A DNA stretch of 49,630 nt from Melioribacter roseus P3M-2 (GTDB lineage: Bacteria; Bacteroidota; Ignavibacteria; Kapaibacteriales; Kapaibacteriaceae), in NCBI GenBank assembly GCA_945883395.1, contig CAMCXP010000003.1:1-49630 (forward strand), in the 5' to 3' direction. Shown in pieces: positions 10,789-20,825 of the stretch; position 1 is the stretch's first letter, and every line of letters begins with the position of its first letter. The notes under the pieces are model-generated. The model was not told where the DNA came from and searched no databases. It worked only from the letters and a program-made list of their open reading frames with translations. The position numbers were made by a program, and so were the translations under genes.

Positions 10789-11799
10789 CTACCCACGCCG
10801 CCAGCGGTTGGCCACATTCACCAAGAGGAGCATCACGGGGACTTCGATCAGGGGGCCGATCACGGCCGCAAAGGCCTGACTCGACGAGAGGCCAAAGACA
10901 GCGATGGCCACGGCGATTGCGAGCTCGAAGTTGTTCGACGCAGCTGTAAACGCCAACGTCGTGGTCTTCTCGGGATCTGTTCCCATGCGCCTGCTCAACC
11001 ACCAACTCACACCGAACATCACGAGGAAGTACACGGTAAGGGGCACACCGATCCGCACAACGTCGAGCGGCAACGCAAGCATCGTGGTTGCCTTCAGACT
11101 GAACATGAGAATGATGGTACCAAGAAGCGCGATAAGCGTCAGTGGACTAATCGCTGGGAGGAACTTCTGCTCATACCATGTTTCGCCACGCAAGCGCACC
11201 ATGGCGAATCGTGTGATCGCTCCTGCGGCGAGAGGAATGCCAAGGTAGATCGCAACGCTCTCGGCGATTTGTGGGACGCTGATGTTGATCTGTGCAGCCT
11301 CCATGCCGATCATCGGCGGGAGCCACGTCATGAAGAACCATGCGTAGATGCTGTAGAAGAACACCTGGAACAGACTGTTAAACGCAACAAGCCCGGCAGC
11401 GTATTCGCGATTGCCGCAGGCAAGGTCATTCCACACGATCACCATCGCAATACACCGTGCAAGACCAATCATGATCAAGCCTTGGACGTATGCTGGATAG
11501 TCTGCAAGGAAGACGATGGCGAGAATGAACATCAACACTGGACCAATGATCCAGTTCTGCACGAGTGAAAGTGTGAGGACCTTCCAGTCCATCACTGCCT
11601 GTCCGACAAGTTCGTACTTCACCTTGGCAAGGGGCGGGTACATCATCACGATCAGACCAATCGCCAACGGGATGTTCGTTGTGCCCGAGCTCATCAGTTC
11701 AATCGATGCAGCCAGCTCTGGGACAAGCGCGCCAAGCGCTACGCCAATCACCATGGCTGCGAGGATCCATACGGTAAGGAAACGATCGAGCAGTTTCAT
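10789..11799 (-). CDS. acr3: ACR3 family arsenite efflux transporter
   Basis: 336 aa membrane protein matching the ACR3 family ([53 protein letters not shown]); GGAGGAG upstream of ATG. Confidence 0.93.
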   Translation of the reverse strand: MKLLDRFLTVWILAAMVIGVALGALVPELAASIELMSSGTTNIPLAIGLIVMMYPPLAKVKYELVGQAVMDWKVLTLSLVQNWIIGPVLMFILAIVFLADYPAYVQGLIMIGLARCIAMVIVWNDLACGNREYAAGLVAFNSLFQVFFYSIYAWFFMTWLPPMIGMEAAQINISVPQIAESVAIYLGIPLAAGAITRFAMVRLRGETWYEQKFLPAISPLTLIALLGTIILMFSLKATTMLALPLDVVRIGVPLTVYFLVMFGVSWWLSRRMGTDPEKTTTLAFTAASNNFELAIAVAIAVFGLSSSQAFAAVIGPLIEVPVMLLLVNVANRWRRG

Positions 11800-12224
11800 C
11801 GAGTCTCCTCCGATGACGTAAGGTGCGTAGGAAGCTCGCGCACCATAGCGGCGATTTCATCGCGCACCCGACGGTACACAGGTAATGCATCGTCGTCGCT
11901 CATGCCCTGCGTAAGTCGAGGCGGATCGTCGAACGAAATATGCGTCATGCGTGAGCCGGGAAGCACCGGACAGTGCTCGCGGGCGGAGTCGCAGACCGTA
12001 ACGGCAAGGTCCCACGTCACCGCAGGAAGCTCATCAATCGTTTGCGACGGTTGTGTGCTGATATCGATGCCTACTTCGTGCATCACCGCCACGGCTCTCG
12101 GGTTGAGTCCATGAGCTTCAATGCCTGCGGACGCAACGTGTGCATCTGGGAAGTATATTCGTGCGAAGCCGGCAGCCATCTGACTACGACAGCTGTTGCC
12201 TGTGCAAAGGAAAAGGATGTTCAT
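11796..12224 (-). CDS. arsC: Arsenate reductase ArsC, low-molecular-weight phosphatase (thioredoxin-coupled) type
   Basis: [21 protein letters not shown]-loop and [14 protein letters not shown]; 4-nt overlap with acr3. Confidence 0.92.
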   Translation of the reverse strand: MNILFLCTGNSCRSQMAAGFARIYFPDAHVASAGIEAHGLNPRAVAVMHEVGIDISTQPSQTIDELPAVTWDLAVTVCDSAREHCPVLPGSRMTHISFDDPPRLTQGMSDDDALPVYRRVRDEIAAMVRELPTHLTSSEETR

Positions 12225-12368
12225 GCCTGCAAACATCGTGATTGGCACTGATCAACACCAGTATCTCGATGTGATCGAATTGTAAACAACCGCCGAACAG
12301 TATGCATCGATGTCTGGTTGCGCATGGTCTTGCTAACTTGTTCCCACACGAATGAAGGCTGAGCTGAT

Positions 12369-13535
12369 ATGCTGTTCATATGCATAGTAGTCGCGATGAT
12401 GAGTGCGCACGTGATGTTTGCGCAAGGCGATCCACCGGAGTTTCGGTACCCGATTGAGGGCCAGCTTGGTGTTGATTACTTCCTTGTCAATCATGTTGAT
12501 CAGGATCCGGTGCAAGGGGCGATCCGCGACTATGCCTGCGGCAAGCAAACGTACGATGGACATCAGGGAACCGACTTTGTGCTGGCGTCATTTCGCCAGA
12601 TGGATTCAGGAGTGCATGTACTTGCTGCAAGTAGGGGGCGGGTGATTGCGGTTGTTGACACCTTCCCTGACCGCAATAAAGTATCTGTTGTTGCCCGAGG
12701 CTTCGGTAACTACATCGCACTTGAACATCCAGGTAACTGGATATCGTACTACGCTCACAATCGAGCAACGTCAGCCCTTGTACGTGTAGGGGATACTGTC
12801 GAAGCCGGACAGAGGATTGCTCTCGTTGGATCGAGCGGCAATAGTGAAGACCCTCATGTGCATTTCGAAGTATGGCGGGTTGTCGACCCGTTTTCCGGAA
12901 CGTGCTCTCAGTCGCAGTCGCTCTGGCGCAATCAGCCAGTGTATCGCACTGATCTTCGGGTGATCGATGCGGGGCTCACAACATGGCCCCCTGCACTTGA
13001 TACTCTTCGTGAACGACCTCCTACGGTGTCGACAATCGTACAGTCGGACTCCTCGATTACCGCATGGGCACTTGCACAGGGACTTCGCCCAACAGACAGA
13101 TATAGAATCGTCTGGCTCGCCCCTGATGGCACGCAGTGGTTTTCCTTCGAGGCTGATGCTGGACTAGAATCTAACTACATGTATTGGTGGTCGTGGATCC
13201 GACGTCCAGATGTTAATGGACGATGGAATGTGGTCATCACAGTTAACGCCAAGGAGGTCTACAGAGCATCCTTCGACGTCACAGGCGTTGTAGGTGTTCC
13301 AGAGGGTAAGATGGCCTCGTACAGCCTCGAGCAACATCGGGACGTCATCCGTGTTCACAGTGTGGCGCAGGTGCAGGTTGAGATATACAACATGCGTGGT
13401 GTAATTTGCGCACGACATGATCTTCATTCCACTGTCGGTGCATTCGTCTTGCCCGAGGCAACTGGGACATATCTCGTTGTCGTGCGACGCGGACTGCAGA
13501 TCGTTGCTCGGAGCGTCGTGTCTAGAACAGAATAA
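12369..13535 (+). CDS. M23 family metallopeptidase with T9SS-like C-terminal domain
   Basis: YDGHQGTDF and DPHVHFEVW motifs of M23/LytM; signal peptide; C-terminal VEIYNMRGVICARHDL..GTYLVVVRRGLQIVARSVV. Confidence 0.85.
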   Translation: MLFICIVVAMMSAHVMFAQGDPPEFRYPIEGQLGVDYFLVNHVDQDPVQGAIRDYACGKQTYDGHQGTDFVLASFRQMDSGVHVLAASRGRVIAVVDTFPDRNKVSVVARGFGNYIALEHPGNWISYYAHNRATSALVRVGDTVEAGQRIALVGSSGNSEDPHVHFEVWRVVDPFSGTCSQSQSLWRNQPVYRTDLRVIDAGLTTWPPALDTLRERPPTVSTIVQSDSSITAWALAQGLRPTDRYRIVWLAPDGTQWFSFEADAGLESNYMYWWSWIRRPDVNGRWNVVITVNAKEVYRASFDVTGVVGVPEGKMASYSLEQHRDVIRVHSVAQVQVEIYNMRGVICARHDLHSTVGAFVLPEATGTYLVVVRRGLQIVARSVVSRTE

Positions 13536-13571
13536 GTACGTCTAACGATCATCACTTGCGGGGGCAGGTCA

Positions 13572-15272
13572 ATGAGTTTCGTTGTAACGATGACTATCGC
13601 AGTGCTATTGGGACAGTGCATTGCAGTTTGCCAACCATCCACATTGCTCTATTACGTCTCGGGACGACCGAATGAGCACGGTATCTGGGTTTCACGTGAG
13701 ATGCCCGACGGGAAGTATCAGCGTGGCACAAAGGTGCTCCTTGATGGGAAGTTCGACGGCAACGCGGTCGATCCTGATTTGGTGATGTTGCCTGATGGGC
13801 GTCTTCGGATGTACTACTTCAAGGGCTACTTCGTATCGCAGCCCCCTCCCAACGCTGGCCCCAGTCCGATCTTCAGCGCTGTCAGCACAGATGGTGTGAA
13901 CTTCACCATCGAGCAACAGGTGTTTGCGTACGATAACATCTTTGATCCTTCGGTGATTGCTCTTGGAGGTAACGAGTATCTGATGGCATGCACCCAGATG
14001 GGTAATATGTCGGTCAATACGGTGCTCGCACGAAGCAGCGATGGTGGTGCAACGTTTACCTATGAGGCGACACTTCAGAATACGGGTGTCCCTGAACTCC
14101 ATCGATTCGACGATGGCACAGTTCGCTTGTACTATGGCGGACCAGATGGCATCATGAGCAAGACGTCGCAGGATCGTGGCAAGACATGGACGCAAGAGCC
14201 CGGCTCGCGCTGCAAGGGGCAAGGGTTCATCGGCGACCCTGGCGTGTATCGATCAGATGATCAATCGTGGTGGTTGTTTGTTAAGGGATTCAACGGCACC
14301 AACAATCAGCGTCCGTCCGGACATAAGATTCAGCGTGCTCGCAGCACTGACCGCGGCATGTCGTTTGCCATTACCGACCAGCTCGTGCTCGATAGTGCCA
14401 GCGTGCCGGAAGGCATTGCATTCACATCGCGCTGCGAGATCGCCCAACAGGCCACGCCACAAACTGTATGTGCGGGTGAGAACGCTACGTTTTCGCTCAC
14501 GATGGACACCGCAGGTATAGGTGCAGTGTCCTACCGTTGGTACCGCGGCACAACACGATTGTCTGATGATGCACGATATCGTGGGTGTACTACATCGACG
14601 CTATCGATGAGCAACATTGGGGCAAGCGATGCAGGTGAATACACGTGCCACATCTCAATGTTCGTAGCAACGATAGCCATACGATCGTTGATTTCTACAG
14701 CTGCTGCGTGCTCTGTTCGCGAGATGCCTTCCATCACAACGAATCTCGACGACACGACGCGCGCTAATGTTGGTGCAACGGTGACGCTCCGTATTGCTGG
14801 GCGTGGCGAAGCTCCGCAGTGGCAGTGGTATCGCAACGGCACACCACTTCCTGCCGCAACAGCGGATCAGCTCGTGATCGACAATGTGCAATTGAGTAAT
14901 GATGGTGATTCGTACGCAGTTGAATTGCGAGATGCGTGCGATACGCTTCGATCGATGGCCACCACATTGCGCGTTATAGATCCGACAAATGTCGACGAGA
15001 TGGCACTCCAACCACACATTCGTGTAACGCCGTGTCCAGCAGCCGATGTCGTCATGATTGACCTAGATGGATCAGCTGATCGTCTGACGCATATTGACGT
15101 CATTGATAACACAGGACAGCGCTGTGCGACGTTTGATGTGCGCGGAGCGCGCGAAGTTGGAAGCTCCGTTCTTCACATCAGTGTAGCACAGTTGCCGAAT
15201 GGCGTGTATCATTGTATCGGACGTGGTCTGCAGGGTCATGTCGCTGCAGCTAGGATACATGTGATTCATTAA
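13572..15272 (+). CDS. Secreted BNR/GH43-like propeller protein with Ig-like domains and T9SS C-terminal domain
   Basis: DPDLVMLPDGRLRMYYF, DPSVIALGGNEYLMAC and ARSSDGGATFTYE repeats; Ig motifs (NATFSL...YRWYRGTTRLSDD...DAGEYTCHIS); C-terminal ITPCPAADVVMIDL...NGVYHCIGRGL. Confidence 0.8.
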   Translation: MSFVVTMTIAVLLGQCIAVCQPSTLLYYVSGRPNEHGIWVSREMPDGKYQRGTKVLLDGKFDGNAVDPDLVMLPDGRLRMYYFKGYFVSQPPPNAGPSPIFSAVSTDGVNFTIEQQVFAYDNIFDPSVIALGGNEYLMACTQMGNMSVNTVLARSSDGGATFTYEATLQNTGVPELHRFDDGTVRLYYGGPDGIMSKTSQDRGKTWTQEPGSRCKGQGFIGDPGVYRSDDQSWWLFVKGFNGTNNQRPSGHKIQRARSTDRGMSFAITDQLVLDSASVPEGIAFTSRCEIAQQATPQTVCAGENATFSLTMDTAGIGAVSYRWYRGTTRLSDDARYRGCTTSTLSMSNIGASDAGEYTCHISMFVATIAIRSLISTAAACSVREMPSITTNLDDTTRANVGATVTLRIAGRGEAPQWQWYRNGTPLPAATADQLVIDNVQLSNDGDSYAVELRDACDTLRSMATTLRVIDPTNVDEMALQPHIRVTPCPAADVVMIDLDGSADRLTHIDVIDNTGQRCATFDVRGAREVGSSVLHISVAQLPNGVYHCIGRGLQGHVAAARIHVIH

Positions 15273-15286
15273 GTTCAGGACACAGC

Positions 15287-15700
15287 ATGATGAGCCTATC
15301 GCGGATCTACAGCAGCATCTCGCGAGCTGTTGCGCGCATCGCTGGACGTCCCTCGACCTTTGTCGCGGCACTCAGTTGTGTAGCGCTTTGGATATCGTCC
15401 GGACCCTTGTTCGACTTCAGTGATACGTGGCAGCTCGTTATCAATACGGCCACCACGATCGTGACGTTTCTCATGGTATTCTTGATTCAGAGCACACAGA
15501 ACCGCGACACCGAAGCTATCCACCTCAAGCTTGACGAGCTTATTCGTGTTACGCAAGGGGCTCACAATCGCATGCTCGATCTTGAAGAGCACGAGGAGCA
15601 GCAGCTCGATGAACTCCGTGAGCGCTATGAGCAGTTAGCTCGCAGTGCGCGAGAGGGTACTACGGGCAGTGAAGAGGATACGGGTTCGCCGGAGTTGTAA
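15287..15700 (+). CDS. Low-affinity iron permease family small membrane protein
   Basis: FLMVFLIQSTQNRDTEAIHLKLDELIR is the hallmark of the family. Confidence 0.8.
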   Translation: MMSLSRIYSSISRAVARIAGRPSTFVAALSCVALWISSGPLFDFSDTWQLVINTATTIVTFLMVFLIQSTQNRDTEAIHLKLDELIRVTQGAHNRMLDLEEHEEQQLDELRERYEQLARSAREGTTGSEEDTGSPEL

Positions 15701-15704
15701 GGGG

Positions 15705-16985
15705 CTACTTACGCCGGATTTCACGAATACCAATCATGCGATGTCCCAGTATCTGAACAGTGCGACGTTGGTTGTTCGCAGCGACACAAACATACATTCC
15801 TGGTGCATGTTCATGAAGTGCTTCTTCGGAGCTCACGGTTGTGATGTACGCACCAGTGATGTCGTACACACGGGCAGGGTAGGTGAACGCACTCTCTGTG
15901 TCTGCTGACTCTTGAACGGATGTGGTGTGCGATGCAAGTACACGCACGATAGTGTCGGCAATGGCAGCGGGTGTGCCTGGACCCTCGTTTATGAGTACAA
16001 CAACACTTGCGCGCAGTGAGGGAACCCATAGAGCTGACGATGTGTACCCGCGTATCTCACCGCCATGACCGTAGACAATCTGTCCACCGACTGTGAGACG
16101 CCGAACACCGAGTCCGTACGAGTTGGGTGCTACGAAGGCAGTGAACTCAGACATCGACGTCGACGAAAGAACGCCGTCGGTAAACAATCGGTGGTAGAAC
16201 TCCGCATACTGACGTGCCGTTGAGATCACGGCGCCAGCTGCCCAGGCACCGCTCCACTCTGCCATCATTGGTGTTGCCGATGCATCACGTCCGCCTAACC
16301 AGCGATGCGCAAGTTCGCCGACGAGTGAGTCCTGCGGGAAGAGCCGCATTGAATCACGTTGCAGTGGCGTGGTGATGTACCGTGCGATAAGCTGGTGCAG
16401 TGGTATGCCGCCAACGATCTCAGCGATCGTACCGGCAACAAGGTAGTTGGTATTGCAGTAGGCCCAGGCAGTCCCAGGTGCAGTAGCAGCTGGTGGGATC
16501 ATCGCGAACAGTTCGTCACGTTTCCAGATGCGACGTGGGTTTGCGAGCACGGAGTCGCGATATGATTGCCCCCCTGCATACTCACCCAGTCCACTCGTGT
16601 GATTGAGGAGTTGTCGTATCGTAATCGTTGAATTGATGTATGGATGCGGCGGCAGATGCATCGACACTGCATCGTCGAGGTCGAGCAAACCCTCCTCTTG
16701 CATGCGGAGGAGGACGATGGAGGTTATTGTCTTCGTGTTGCTTCCAATCGCGAGCACCATGTCGTCGGTGATGGGGCGATCCTCATACGAAAGCCCAGCA
16801 CAGGGTGTGTAGCGCTGACCGTTCCACACAACAGCTACAGATACACCTTGGATGTCGAGACGCTGTTGCACGGCGTCAACCGCATCCTGTAGCTTCATCC
16901 GTAGAAGCTCATCCGAGGTTGCATGCGTGAGAGTGATACTTGCTAGCGCAATGTAGATGCAAAGACGTTTGTAGGGATTAGCCAT
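15705..16985 (-). CDS. Beta-lactamase family serine hydrolase with degenerate T9SS-like C-terminus
   Basis: SNTKTITSIVLLRMQEEGLLDLDD (SxxK), YCNTNY (YxN), HGGEIRGY (HxG); start MANPYKRLCIYIALASITLTHA at 16985; C-terminal ARVYDITGAYITTVSS...APGMYVCVAANNQ. Confidence 0.87.
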   Translation of the reverse strand: MANPYKRLCIYIALASITLTHATSDELLRMKLQDAVDAVQQRLDIQGVSVAVVWNGQRYTPCAGLSYEDRPITDDMVLAIGSNTKTITSIVLLRMQEEGLLDLDDAVSMHLPPHPYINSTITIRQLLNHTSGLGEYAGGQSYRDSVLANPRRIWKRDELFAMIPPAATAPGTAWAYCNTNYLVAGTIAEIVGGIPLHQLIARYITTPLQRDSMRLFPQDSLVGELAHRWLGGRDASATPMMAEWSGAWAAGAVISTARQYAEFYHRLFTDGVLSSTSMSEFTAFVAPNSYGLGVRRLTVGGQIVYGHGGEIRGYTSSALWVPSLRASVVVLINEGPGTPAAIADTIVRVLASHTTSVQESADTESAFTYPARVYDITGAYITTVSSEEALHEHAPGMYVCVAANNQRRTVQILGHRMIGIREIRRK

Positions 16986-17115
16986 GCCAGAAACCTTGAG
17001 TGGAATGCGTTGGAGAAGGTACAGTGGTGAGAGGTTTAAAACGCAGTTCGAAGATGTCCTTCGTACCTTTGCGACCGTTCGATGAACGGGAACTATCACC
17101 ATCACGGAGTCTGAA

Positions 17116-18990
17116 TTGATCGCTAGGGGGAGTGCACTCATCGTGAGTGTCATTGGTATGTTGTTTGCGCACGGTGGCAGCATTGGAGCGTCTATGCTCC
17201 GTAATGATGTGCGCGTTCCGGCTGATTCACTCAAGCGCGATACGGCGGTCTATCGTATGGCGCCAGTGACGGTGATTTCGAGCATCTCGCGCATGGATCC
17301 AGTGCATGCGCCATTCAGCCTTGCTGTGATTCGAGCTGAGGACATTCAAGCGCAACCGATTCGCGCAGTGAGTGATGTGCTCGCATATGTTCCTGGCGTG
17401 GATCTGCGTCAGCGCGGACCGCTTGGCGTGCAGAGCGACATTGCAATTCGTGGTGGAACATTTGAGCAGACCGCGATCATGATCGATGGACTGCGCCTGA
17501 ATGATGTGCAGACCGGACACAATACATTTAGCATTCCGTTCCTTCCGACTGACATAGAGCGTATCGAGGTGGTAAAGGGTGGCGCAGCACGCGCGCTGGG
17601 CGCTGGTGCGATGGACGGAGCAGTGAACATCGTGCTGAAGCAGCCTACGTCCGATCCATCATTGCATGCATCAGTGATGGGTGGTGATGCATCGTTCCGT
17701 GAGGCGCGCGTATCTGCATCGATCGGAAGCGAGACGTTGACGCACCGAGTGAGTGCACAGATCATGGACCATGCTGGGTGGGCTCCATCGACTGATGTAT
17801 CGCTTCAGACAGCGATGTACCACGGTGTTCTGTCGCTCGGTGAGACACGCACAAGCGTCATTCTCGGATTGAGCAATAAGGCGTTTGGAGCAAGCAGGTT
17901 CTATACGCCGAACTTCCCTGAGGCATGGGAGAAGATCACGACCGTGATCGGCGGTGCAACGTTTGATGCACCCCTTTCCGAAAGCTTTGAGATGTCGGTG
18001 CGTGCACTTGCGCGCTTGAACGACGATGAATTCCGCTTGAAGCGTGATGATCCATCATTCTACACCAATACGCACAGCACGCAGCAGTACACTGTGCAAG
18101 GACGACTCACGCGCCATGATGAAGATCGCGCAACATCATTGTTGGTCGATGCAGGGTCTGACGCTATCAACAGCTCGAATCTCGGCAAGCATGATCGCGT
18201 GCGTGGGAGTGCAATCATCGAACACGTTGAGCGGTTCGGTAATCTGCGCGTAACGCTTGGTGGTGGTGTCGTAGCCTTTAGCGATCGACTCCCGTTACCA
18301 ACTGGTGGTGTTGATGCGTCCTACTTGCTATCACAGGAAGCGTCATCAAGTGACATCGTCTTTGCTTCTGTGCAGACCAACGGACGCATTCCGACATATA
18401 CGGATCTCTACTACAGCGATCCAGTAACGACAGGTAATCCGAACTTGGTGCTCGAGCGAGCAACAACAGCAGAAGTCGGGTACCGTCATGCAACGGCATC
18501 ATCGATGCTCAACGTCGCGCTCTATGCACGTGATGGACGGAACATGATTGACTACGTGTTTGATTCCGCAGGGAATTCCACAGCAGAGAACATCACCACT
18601 GTAGAGATTCGTGGTCTTGACGCATCATACAGCACAACGCTTGCGCTTGGTCCGCTCTCGTACTTACGCGTCGGCCTCATGTATCAAAGCGTGAAGGGAT
18701 CTGCCACGGCCCGCACGTCATTCGTTGCTGATAATCTGCGCACGCAGGTCATCGTTGAAACGCGCTGGCAGTTGCCGTTCGACATTCAGGCGTCGTACAT
18801 CCCACGTCTCATCGAGCGTGTAACAACGCCAACATTGTACCTCGTGCACGATGTACGACTGATGCGATCATTTGGGATCGTGACGATCACTGCAGAGGCA
18901 ACGAATCTCACTGACCAACGCTACGTCGAAACTGGCTGGGTCGTCGTCCCACCACGCTGGGCTCGTTTGGGTGCAGCGGTGCAGCTGTGA
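17116..18990 (+). CDS. TonB-dependent outer-membrane receptor
   Basis: Plug (VSDVLAYVPGVDLRQRGPLGVQSDIAIRGGTFEQTAIMIDGLRLND, IERIEVVKGGAARALGAGAMDGAVNIV) and C-terminal barrel (TNLTDQRYVETGW). Putative TTG start. Confidence 0.88.
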   Translation: MIARGSALIVSVIGMLFAHGGSIGASMLRNDVRVPADSLKRDTAVYRMAPVTVISSISRMDPVHAPFSLAVIRAEDIQAQPIRAVSDVLAYVPGVDLRQRGPLGVQSDIAIRGGTFEQTAIMIDGLRLNDVQTGHNTFSIPFLPTDIERIEVVKGGAARALGAGAMDGAVNIVLKQPTSDPSLHASVMGGDASFREARVSASIGSETLTHRVSAQIMDHAGWAPSTDVSLQTAMYHGVLSLGETRTSVILGLSNKAFGASRFYTPNFPEAWEKITTVIGGATFDAPLSESFEMSVRALARLNDDEFRLKRDDPSFYTNTHSTQQYTVQGRLTRHDEDRATSLLVDAGSDAINSSNLGKHDRVRGSAIIEHVERFGNLRVTLGGGVVAFSDRLPLPTGGVDASYLLSQEASSSDIVFASVQTNGRIPTYTDLYYSDPVTTGNPNLVLERATTAEVGYRHATASSMLNVALYARDGRNMIDYVFDSAGNSTAENITTVEIRGLDASYSTTLALGPLSYLRVGLMYQSVKGSATARTSFVADNLRTQVIVETRWQLPFDIQASYIPRLIERVTTPTLYLVHDVRLMRSFGIVTITAEATNLTDQRYVETGWVVVPPRWARLGAAVQL

Positions 18991-19009
18991 TCAGATAGGC
19001 ATCAACGTA

Positions 19010-19042
19010 AACGCCCCATCACGAACATCGTGATGGGGCGTT
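19010..19042. terminator. Hairpin between convergent genes, probable bidirectional terminator
   Basis: AACGCCCCATCACGA-ACA-TCGTGATGGGGCGTT: 15-bp perfect stem, 3-nt loop. Confidence 0.75.
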
Positions 19043-19074
19043 GTTGTTTCGCGTCTATTCTTGAGCTGAGGCGC

Positions 19075-19710
19075 TTAGAACATGTAGCCGATCACGACAC
19101 CAACTTGGAAGTTGCCGATGAAGTCATCATCGCTGCGTGCAACCTTTGGAAGTGTATTCGACAGACCGTTATAGAGATGTCCGCCAAATCGGAAGTTGTC
19201 GATTGTGTATCCAACTTCAGCACAGATGCCGAGGTCGAGTGGACTCATGCCATCGGGATCGTTATCATCGAAATTGATCGACTCTGTTTGCGTCAGACCC
19301 AACGCTGTAGCAGTGAACTCACCTGCAATGCCGTAGCCCAAGTACGGACCAACGCCGAAATTCCAATTGCTTGTTCTGAAGTTGAGCTTTACGGGAACTT
19401 GGAGGTAGATCGGACTAGCTGAAATCGTTACGATGCTGGTTGAGCGCTTTGCCCCCTTACTTGTTACCTCGACACCAGTGCCAACGAAAAATGCGCTTGA
19501 GAGGGGAATGTCGACCACGCCTCCCACCATCCACGTGCGAACCGACGTGAGTTCCGTTGCGAATCCCTCGTAGTTGTACGTCGATGAGTTCAGCGCCGCC
19601 TTAACCCCGAAGCGTGGTTGCATGTTGACCTCTGGCTGCGCCTGTTCTTGTGCTGTGGCCGTGGAAACTGCTCCAACGGCAAGTACTGCAGTGATGAACT
19701 GCTTGATCAT
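19075..19710 (-). CDS. Outer-membrane beta-barrel protein (PorT-like family)
   Basis: Signal peptide MIKQFITAVLAVGAVSTATA, RFGVKAALNSSTYNYEG, LQVPVKLNFRTSNWNFGVGPYLGYGI; terminal aromatic (GYMF). Confidence 0.75.
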   Translation of the reverse strand: MIKQFITAVLAVGAVSTATAQEQAQPEVNMQPRFGVKAALNSSTYNYEGFATELTSVRTWMVGGVVDIPLSSAFFVGTGVEVTSKGAKRSTSIVTISASPIYLQVPVKLNFRTSNWNFGVGPYLGYGIAGEFTATALGLTQTESINFDDNDPDGMSPLDLGICAEVGYTIDNFRFGGHLYNGLSNTLPKVARSDDDFIGNFQVGVVIGYMF

Positions 19711-19944
19711 GGAATACCCCTAAAACTCATGAACGATGAAACAACATCTGCCTCGGTGCTGCAGACCCATGCAAAGATCGGGCGCTCTCGCCTACCTCGC
19801 AAGATGTGGGGTGCAAGTGGCTTCGATACGCAAACGCGGCATGGTAAGGGGCTAACACCACTGTTGCACGGATGGCGGTGATCATGGTCGGCAAATTACG
19901 CTGGCCCACAACAACCGGAACATGGCGTGGTACTCACCATATCT

Positions 19945-19952
19945 TACATTTG
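19945..19952 (+). promoter_or_regulatory. Bacteroidota-type -7 element (TACATTTG) for the PAP2 gene
   Basis: Exact TAnnTTTG match, 3 nt upstream of the ATG at 19956. Confidence 0.55.
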
Positions 19953-19955
19953 TAG

Positions 19956-20678
19956 ATGAAGATCTTCCTCGTAATCCTCCTCGCTGCATGCACGGTGCAT
20001 GCACAGCAACCAGACCTCAGCTCCCTTAACTGGGACGGTAGAATCGTCTATGAGTGCAACTCGATCAAGAGTGAGGGCCTCAAAGAAGTCTCCCGCTTCA
20101 TTTCAGATGGAGCACGGACAGTGTACATCGGAACGCCGATTGCGCTGTACACGTACGGCGTCCTCGCATCAGCGATCGATGAGCCGTCAGCTGCAAATCG
20201 CTACGCCGCGCAGACGGGACTTCAGGCGGCGACAGCACTTGTGCTGTCGTATGGGATTGCTGTAGGAGCCAAGAACATCGTTAATCGTGAGCGTCCCTAC
20301 GTAGCTCATCCCGACCTCATTGTTAACGGTGAGGGGAGAGTTGATACACATATGAACTCCTTCCCATCCGGACACACCACGGGAACGGCAGCAATGACAA
20401 CGACGCTGATCTTACGGTATCCGAAATGGTATGTGATTGCCCCTTCCGTTGGATATGCCCTCTGGATGGGATTCTCGCGCATGAACCTCGGCGTTCACTA
20501 CTTCACGGATGTTATGAGCGGGTATGCCATCGGAGCAGGTGTTGCCTGTGGCGTTCATCTGTTGAGCAATGAACTCTTCAAGCTCGCCGAGCCAATTCTC
20601 CCGTCTGATGGTTCTCTTGCTGTTGGTCTCGGCGGTACGCCAACAAATCCGGTCTTCACGCTCTCGATGACCTTCTAA
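19956..20678 (+). CDS. PAP2 superfamily phosphatase
   Basis: KNIVNRERPYV, FPSGHTTGTAAM, SRMNLGVHYFTDVMSGYAIG catalytic motifs; signal peptide. Confidence 0.9.
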   Translation: MKIFLVILLAACTVHAQQPDLSSLNWDGRIVYECNSIKSEGLKEVSRFISDGARTVYIGTPIALYTYGVLASAIDEPSAANRYAAQTGLQAATALVLSYGIAVGAKNIVNRERPYVAHPDLIVNGEGRVDTHMNSFPSGHTTGTAAMTTTLILRYPKWYVIAPSVGYALWMGFSRMNLGVHYFTDVMSGYAIGAGVACGVHLLSNELFKLAEPILPSDGSLAVGLGGTPTNPVFTLSMTF

Positions 20679-20709
20679 GCCGCTATCCAGTTAAGTCCAA
20701 CAACAAAAA

Positions 20710-20738
20710 AACCCCATCACGCTGGTCGTGATGGGGTT
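20710..20738 (-). terminator. Rho-independent terminator downstream of tRNA-Lys
   Basis: Minus strand: AACCCCATCACG-ACCAG-CGTGATGGGGTT followed by a T-run; 12-bp stem. Confidence 0.8.
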
Positions 20739-20748
20739 GTATCGTCTG

Positions 20749-20822
20749 TGCTCCCTCGGGGACTCGAACCCCGGGCCCTCTGATTAAGAGTCAGATGCTC
20801 TAACCAGCTGAGCTAAGGAAGC
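20749..20822 (-). tRNA. tRNA-Lys (CTT)
   Basis: Cloverleaf on minus strand: GCTTCCT acceptor, TCTGA-CTCTTAA-TCAGA anticodon arm, GGTTCGAGTCC T arm, AGGGAGC; CCA not encoded. Confidence 0.95.
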
Positions 20823-20825
20823 GCA

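Noticed and set aside
10735-11568. 277-aa plus-strand ORF antisense to acr3
   Set aside because: Complementary-frame artefact of the ACR3 gene; no start context or domain signal.
17079-17093. CCGTTC-GAT-GAACGG inverted repeat upstream of the TonB receptor
   Set aside because: Only a 6-bp stem; could be an operator but is too short to support without other copies.
16986-17115. Cobalamin riboswitch upstream of the TonB-dependent receptor
   Set aside because: The 130-nt divergent region shows no convincing B12-box or the expected multi-stem structure.
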